A stretch of 64,000 bases of DNA. Source: an uncultured Collinsella sp. (GTDB lineage: Bacteria; Actinomycetota; Coriobacteriia; Coriobacteriales; Coriobacteriaceae). Positions 60,521-64,000 of the stretch are shown in pieces. The position numbers and the translations under genes were made by a program. The stretch spans positions 1 through 64,000 of the forward strand of contig CALKBO010000034.1 in the NCBI GenBank assembly GCA_937989875.1. Reading direction: 5' to 3'. The notes beneath the pieces are model-generated. The model did no database searches. It saw nothing but the letters and a program-made list of their open reading frames with translations, and was not told the origin of the DNA. The stretch's first letter is position 1. Every line of letters starts with the position of its first letter.

Positions 60521-60548
60521 GTGCGCCCGGCAAGGGAACCGGGCGCAC
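60521..60548 (-). terminator. hairpin after the ABC ATPase gene
   Basis: GTGCGCCCGG (60521-60530) pairs perfectly with CCGGGCGCAC (60539-60548). No T-tract follows on the minus strand. It lies 16 bases after the ATPase stop and may reduce read-through into the esterase and nan genes. Confidence 0.5.
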
Positions 60549-60564
60549 GGGAGGGAAAGCGAGG

Positions 60565-61392
60565 CTATTCGCCGAGCTTGGGGTGCAGCAGCGACGGCGC
60601 AGCGCCGAGCAGCATCTTGGTGTAGGGGTCCTGGGGATGCTGGAAGACCTGCTTGGCCTCGCCCTGCTCGACGATCTTGCCGCCATTCATAACGATGATG
60701 TCGTCAGAGATATAGCGGACCGTCTGGATGTCATGGCTGATGAACACCATGGCCAGGCCGAGCTCCTTCTTAAGGTCGGTCAGCAGGTTCAGAATCTGCG
60801 CGCGGACCGAAACGTCCAGAGCCGAGGTGGGCTCGTCGGCGATGATGGCATCGGGGTTCAGCGACAGGGCACGGGCAATTGCGACGCGCTGGCGCTGGCC
60901 GCCCGAAAGCTGACCGGGAAGAACCTCGGCGGCGGAGCTGGGCAGACCGGTGAGCTCCAGGAGCTCTTTGACGCGCTTCTCCTGCTCGGCCTCGGTACCC
61001 AGGTTGTGGACGCGCATGGGGTCGAGCAGTTGCTCGCGAACGACCATGCGGGGGTTGAGCGCCGTGGCCGGGTTTTGAAACACGACCGAGATGACGCGAC
61101 CCATGTGGCGACGGTCCTCGGCGGTACGTTTGGTAACGTCCTTGCCCTTAAAGTAGACCTTGCCGCTCGTGGGGGCCTGCAGGCCGCACATGACGTTGGC
61201 GGTGGTGGACTTACCGCAACCGGACTCGCCGACGATGCCGATCGTCTGACCGGGCATGAGCTTAATCGTTACACCCTGGACGGCGTGAACCAGGTTGGGG
61301 TGCAGAATCGAGCCGGTACGGGTCCTAAAGGTGACGTGGACGTCATCAAGGAAGATGATCGGCTCGACGCCGTTGACTGCGGTCTCGCTCAT
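60565..61392 (-). CDS. dipeptide-type ABC transporter ATP-binding protein
   Basis: A 275-residue ATPase of the DppF/OppF kind. Walker A GIVGESGCGKSTTAN, signature LSGGQRQRVA, Walker B AIIADEPTSALD, switch His in VFISHDIQ. It lacks the long C-terminal cysteine extension of the OppF at 42 kb. Its ATG lies one base after the fused permease-ATPase gene. Probably the second ATPase of a sugar- or peptide-importing system serving the nan genes. Confidence 0.88.
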   Translation of the reverse strand: MSETAVNGVEPIIFLDDVHVTFRTRTGSILHPNLVHAVQGVTIKLMPGQTIGIVGESGCGKSTTANVMCGLQAPTSGKVYFKGKDVTKRTAEDRRHMGRVISVVFQNPATALNPRMVVREQLLDPMRVHNLGTEAEQEKRVKELLELTGLPSSAAEVLPGQLSGGQRQRVAIARALSLNPDAIIADEPTSALDVSVRAQILNLLTDLKKELGLAMVFISHDIQTVRYISDDIIVMNGGKIVEQGEAKQVFQHPQDPYTKMLLGAAPSLLHPKLGE

Positions 61393-63408
61393 CTACATCA
61401 CCTCCGCGTGAGGGGTCAAACCATTTGCCTTGAGCACCTCGTCGGGGAGCTCGGAATAGAAGTGCTCGGTACCGGGCACGCGCTTGAAGACCGGACGGGT
61501 GTCCAGGCCAATACGCGGATGGCTCGAGCGGGGCGCGAAGCGATCGCCCTTGGGGAAATCGCGCGGGCTCGGAACGGCGCCGGGCACCTGGTGCAGGCGA
61601 CCCGAACCGCTCTCGATGGACAGAACGGAACCCAGAAGACCGCGGGTGTACTCGTGGATCGGGTTGGTGAGCAGCTCCTTGGTGGGTGCCTGCTCGATAA
61701 CCTGGCCAGCGTACATAACCGTGATGTTATGGGCAACCTCGGCGACCAGAGCCAGGTCATGCGAAACGAAGATCATGGCAAAGCCGAGCTTGGCCTGAAG
61801 ATCGTTGAGCAGCTTGATGACCTGCTTCTGGACGGTAACGTCCAGAGCGGTCGTGGGCTCGTCGCAGATGACCAGCTTGGGGTCGCGGGTAAGGGCCATA
61901 GCGATCAGGACACGCTGACGCTGGCCGCCGGAAAGCTCGTGCGGATAGCTCTCGAGCGTGCGCTTGGGATCGAGGCCGACGAGCTCCAGGAGCTCCTCGG
62001 CGCTGCGGGTTCCGCCGCGCTTGGTGAGCTGCTTCATCTGGGCAGAGATGAGCATGGAGGGATTAAGCGAGGACAGGGCGTCCTGATAGACCATAGCGAT
62101 ATCGGTACCGCGCAGGCCGAACCACTCCTTCTTGCTCATCTTGAGCAGGTCACGGCCCTCCCAAAGAACCTCGCCGGAAAGATGCTCGTCATCGTCGGTC
62201 AGGCCCATGATGGCCAGCGTGGTGATGGACTTACCGCAACCGGACTCGCCCACCAGGCCCATGGTCTGACCAGGACGAACGTCAAAGTTGACATGGTCGA
62301 CGACGTTGATATCACCGTGATGCTCAAACTGGATGCAGAAGTCACGGACCGAGAGAATCGGCTCAACGGACTCGTCGGGCACGTGGCGATCGTCACGCTT
62401 GAGCTCGACATCGCGCAGGGCGCCAAGGCGAGCGGAGAGGGACTGGGCCTGCTCCTTGTAGGCGCGAACGGGGTCGGAGACCAGCAGGTCGGCCTCGCGA
62501 CGCTTGGAGGAATCGGTAGGATCCAGGGCAGCGGAGGGAGCAGCGGCCATGGCGTCGGTAATGCCCTCGGAGAGGATGTTGAGCGCCAGGCAGGTGATCA
62601 TGATGGCCAGGCCCGGGAACAGCGCCTGCCACCAACGGCCGGCGAGCACGCCGCCGCGGGCGTCAGCGAGGATGTTGCCCCAGGTAGCGGTGGGCTCCTG
62701 GATACCAGCGCCGATGAAGGTCAGCGAGGCCTCGAAGATGATGGCGTCGGCGACCAGGGTAACGGTGAAGACCATGATCGGGGCGATGCAGTTACGCAGA
62801 ACATGCTTGATCAAAATCCACGGAGCCTTGGCGCCGGAAACGATGACCGCACGGACATAGTCCTCGCCGTACTCGGACACGATGTTGGCGCGTACGATAC
62901 GGGCAATCTGCGGAGTGTACATAAAGCCGATGGCGAAGATGATCGACGGCACGGAGTTGCCCAGGATGGAGACGAAGACGGCCGCGAGGGCGATGCCCGG
63001 GATGGACATGATGATGTCCAGGATACGCATGATCGTCTCGGAGACGGCCTTGCGCGAAACCGCTGCAAGGGCACCCACGACCGAGCCGCAGACCAGAGCC
63101 ATGGCAGTGGCGCCAAAGCCGATAATCAGCGAGTAACGACCACCGTAGAGCATACGCGACAGAATGTCGCGACCCTTATCGTCGGTACCGAAGATAAATC
63201 CGTTGCCGGGAGCCTGGCGAGCCGTAAAGATCTCGACCGGGCTATAGGGGGCAAGAAGGGGCGCCAGGATCGCAGTCAGGGCGACCAGCACCAGCACGAC
63301 GGCGGCAATCTTAGAAGACAGCGTCATCTTCTTCCAGCCACCGAGCTTGAGCCCCTTGGAGGCAGCCTTCTCGAGCTGCTCGGTTTGCTTCTCTCGAATC
63401 TTTACCAT
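61393..63408 (-). CDS. fused ABC permease (DppC-type) and ATP-binding (DppD-type) protein
   Basis: A 671-residue fusion. Residues about 1-285 are a DppC-type permease (GFIFGTDDKGRDILSRMLYG, EAA loop YVRAVIVSGAKAPWILIKH). A polar linker of about 60 residues follows, then a complete ATPase (about 345-671) with Walker A GLVGESGCGKSITT, signature LSGGQRQRVL and Walker B LVICDEPTTALD. In most Dpp/Opp systems these are separate genes. From memory, sialic-acid ABC systems of the Sat/Sia type in other bacteria show a similar fusion, which fits the nan genes downstream. Confidence 0.9.
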   Translation of the reverse strand: MVKIREKQTEQLEKAASKGLKLGGWKKMTLSSKIAAVVLVLVALTAILAPLLAPYSPVEIFTARQAPGNGFIFGTDDKGRDILSRMLYGGRYSLIIGFGATAMALVCGSVVGALAAVSRKAVSETIMRILDIIMSIPGIALAAVFVSILGNSVPSIIFAIGFMYTPQIARIVRANIVSEYGEDYVRAVIVSGAKAPWILIKHVLRNCIAPIMVFTVTLVADAIIFEASLTFIGAGIQEPTATWGNILADARGGVLAGRWWQALFPGLAIMITCLALNILSEGITDAMAAAPSAALDPTDSSKRREADLLVSDPVRAYKEQAQSLSARLGALRDVELKRDDRHVPDESVEPILSVRDFCIQFEHHGDINVVDHVNFDVRPGQTMGLVGESGCGKSITTLAIMGLTDDDEHLSGEVLWEGRDLLKMSKKEWFGLRGTDIAMVYQDALSSLNPSMLISAQMKQLTKRGGTRSAEELLELVGLDPKRTLESYPHELSGGQRQRVLIAMALTRDPKLVICDEPTTALDVTVQKQVIKLLNDLQAKLGFAMIFVSHDLALVAEVAHNITVMYAGQVIEQAPTKELLTNPIHEYTRGLLGSVLSIESGSGRLHQVPGAVPSPRDFPKGDRFAPRSSHPRIGLDTRPVFKRVPGTEHFYSELPDEVLKANGLTPHAEVM

Positions 63409-63411
63409 AAT

Positions 63412-64000
63412 CTACACCGTCCTGATGCGCGGGTTGATGAGCAGGTAGAGCATGTCAACCACGATGTTGATGATGATGAAGGCAAGAGCAACGACGATAA
63501 CGACGCCCTGAACCAGGTTCGCCTCGTTGCCCTGAACGCCCTGCAGAATCGCGGTGCCCATGCCGGGGAGGTTGAAGATAACCTCGATGACGACAGCGCC
63601 GCCCATGAGGTAACCGATCTTAAGACCGAGGGTGGTGACCGGGGTGATCAGCGCATTGCGAAGAACGTTGATGCCGACGACGACCTTCTCGGGAACGCCG
63701 GCGCCGCGAGCCATACGGACATAATCCTTGTCGAGCTCCTCGACCATGGCGGTACGCACGATACGAGTCATCTGGCCCGTCAGCGGAAATGCCAAGGCGA
63801 TGGCGGGCATGATCATACGTCCCAGATAGCCAACCGGATTCGTGGTGAAGTGAGGCAGAGCACCCGATGCCGGGAGCACCTTAAGGTAGGAAGAGAACAG
63901 CAGGATCAACAGAACGGCAAGCCAGAACGACGGGGTTGCCAAGCCGGCGATGGAAAAGACGCGGATCACTTGGTCCGGCCATTTGTCGCGATACAGTGCC
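63412..64000 (-). CDS. DppB-type ABC transporter permease, cut by the window edge
   Basis: The C-terminal 195 or so residues of a permease. The frame is open to the edge; no start lies inside, and the leftover N-terminal reading (ALYRDKWPDQVIRVFSIAG) is the mid-protein segment typical of DppB. The EAA loop is YVRMARGAGVPEKVVVGINVLRNAL. It ends three bases before the fused permease-ATPase gene. The binding protein is presumably just outside. Confidence 0.88.
   Translation of the reverse strand, partial: ALYRDKWPDQVIRVFSIAGLATPSFWLAVLLILLFSSYLKVLPASGALPHFTTNPVGYLGRMIMPAIALAFPLTGQMTRIVRTAMVEELDKDYVRMARGAGVPEKVVVGINVLRNALITPVTTLGLKIGYLMGGAVVIEVIFNLPGMGTAILQGVQGNEANLVQGVVIVVALAFIIINIVVDMLYLLINPRIRTV

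Overview
The window looks like a chromosomal segment of a gut-type anaerobic actinobacterium of the class Coriobacteriia, most likely Collinsella or a close relative. This is inferred from gene content and style: GC-rich coding, whiA next to rapZ, an oxygen-sensitive class III ribonucleotide reductase, a flavodoxin and a ferredoxin-type aldo/keto reductase, and sialic-acid and sugar catabolism. No rRNA, CRISPR array, insertion sequence, prophage or plasmid origin was seen. Most genes lie on the minus strand.

Layout. 1-7 kb: GntR regulator, two HAD phosphatases, deoxyribose-phosphate aldolase, glucose-6-phosphate isomerase, a half-length iron-alcohol-dehydrogenase-like protein and a PAP2 phosphatase. 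7-11 kb: Y-family DNA polymerase with a YolD-like partner, a copper-chaperone-like HMA protein behind a metal-operator-like dyad, and a DUF3793-flavodoxin pair behind a DtxR-like box. 11-14 kb: polar amino-acid ABC transporter whose permease carries an extra extracytoplasmic domain. 14-20 kb: endonuclease IV, oxidoreductases, cyclase-family hydrolase, PanE-type reductase. 20-31 kb: secreted protein, MetY with a short upstream ORF and a divergent LysR gene, RNase HI, acylphosphatase, Fur-family regulator, SlyD with a UreE-like protein, dipeptidase, SprT/YgjP-like peptidase, and folate genes (folE-HD-folB). 32-35 kb: nrdD and nrdG with a NrdR-type promoter. 35.7-41.7 kb: five tRNA genes, a GH13 alpha-glucosidase, and a partner-switching module (PAS-GAF-PP2C phosphatase plus a STAS-HATPase fusion). 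42-48 kb: oppABCDF. 48.5-53.7 kb: glycolytic operon gap-pgk-tpiA-gpmI with secG. 53.8-55.7 kb: whiA and rapZ. 55.8-64 kb: a nan-type cluster (nanE, ROK kinase, NanA-like lyase, two acetylesterase-family proteins) following a dipeptide-type ABC transporter with a permease-ATPase fusion; the cluster runs off the right edge.

The most unusual content is intergenic. Four large nested palindromes (A-D) near 32.5-32.9 kb and 41.8-42.3 kb share a plan: outer arms of about 21-35 bp, an inner hairpin, and constant unpaired boxes (GTCCTCGGRCATG on one side, CTGCGGART on the other). Arm sequences differ completely between copies while pairing is kept. They occur as two convergent pairs with almost equal spacing. 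A second, smaller hairpin family (15.1 and 16.3 kb) shows compensatory change in its stem and sits directly before the Shine-Dalgarno sequence of two genes. A third repeat (5.7 and 7.1 kb) resembles REP elements. Three tRNA promoters share an A/T palindrome abutting the -35 box.

All assignments come from reading sequence and protein motifs by eye; no database search was possible.
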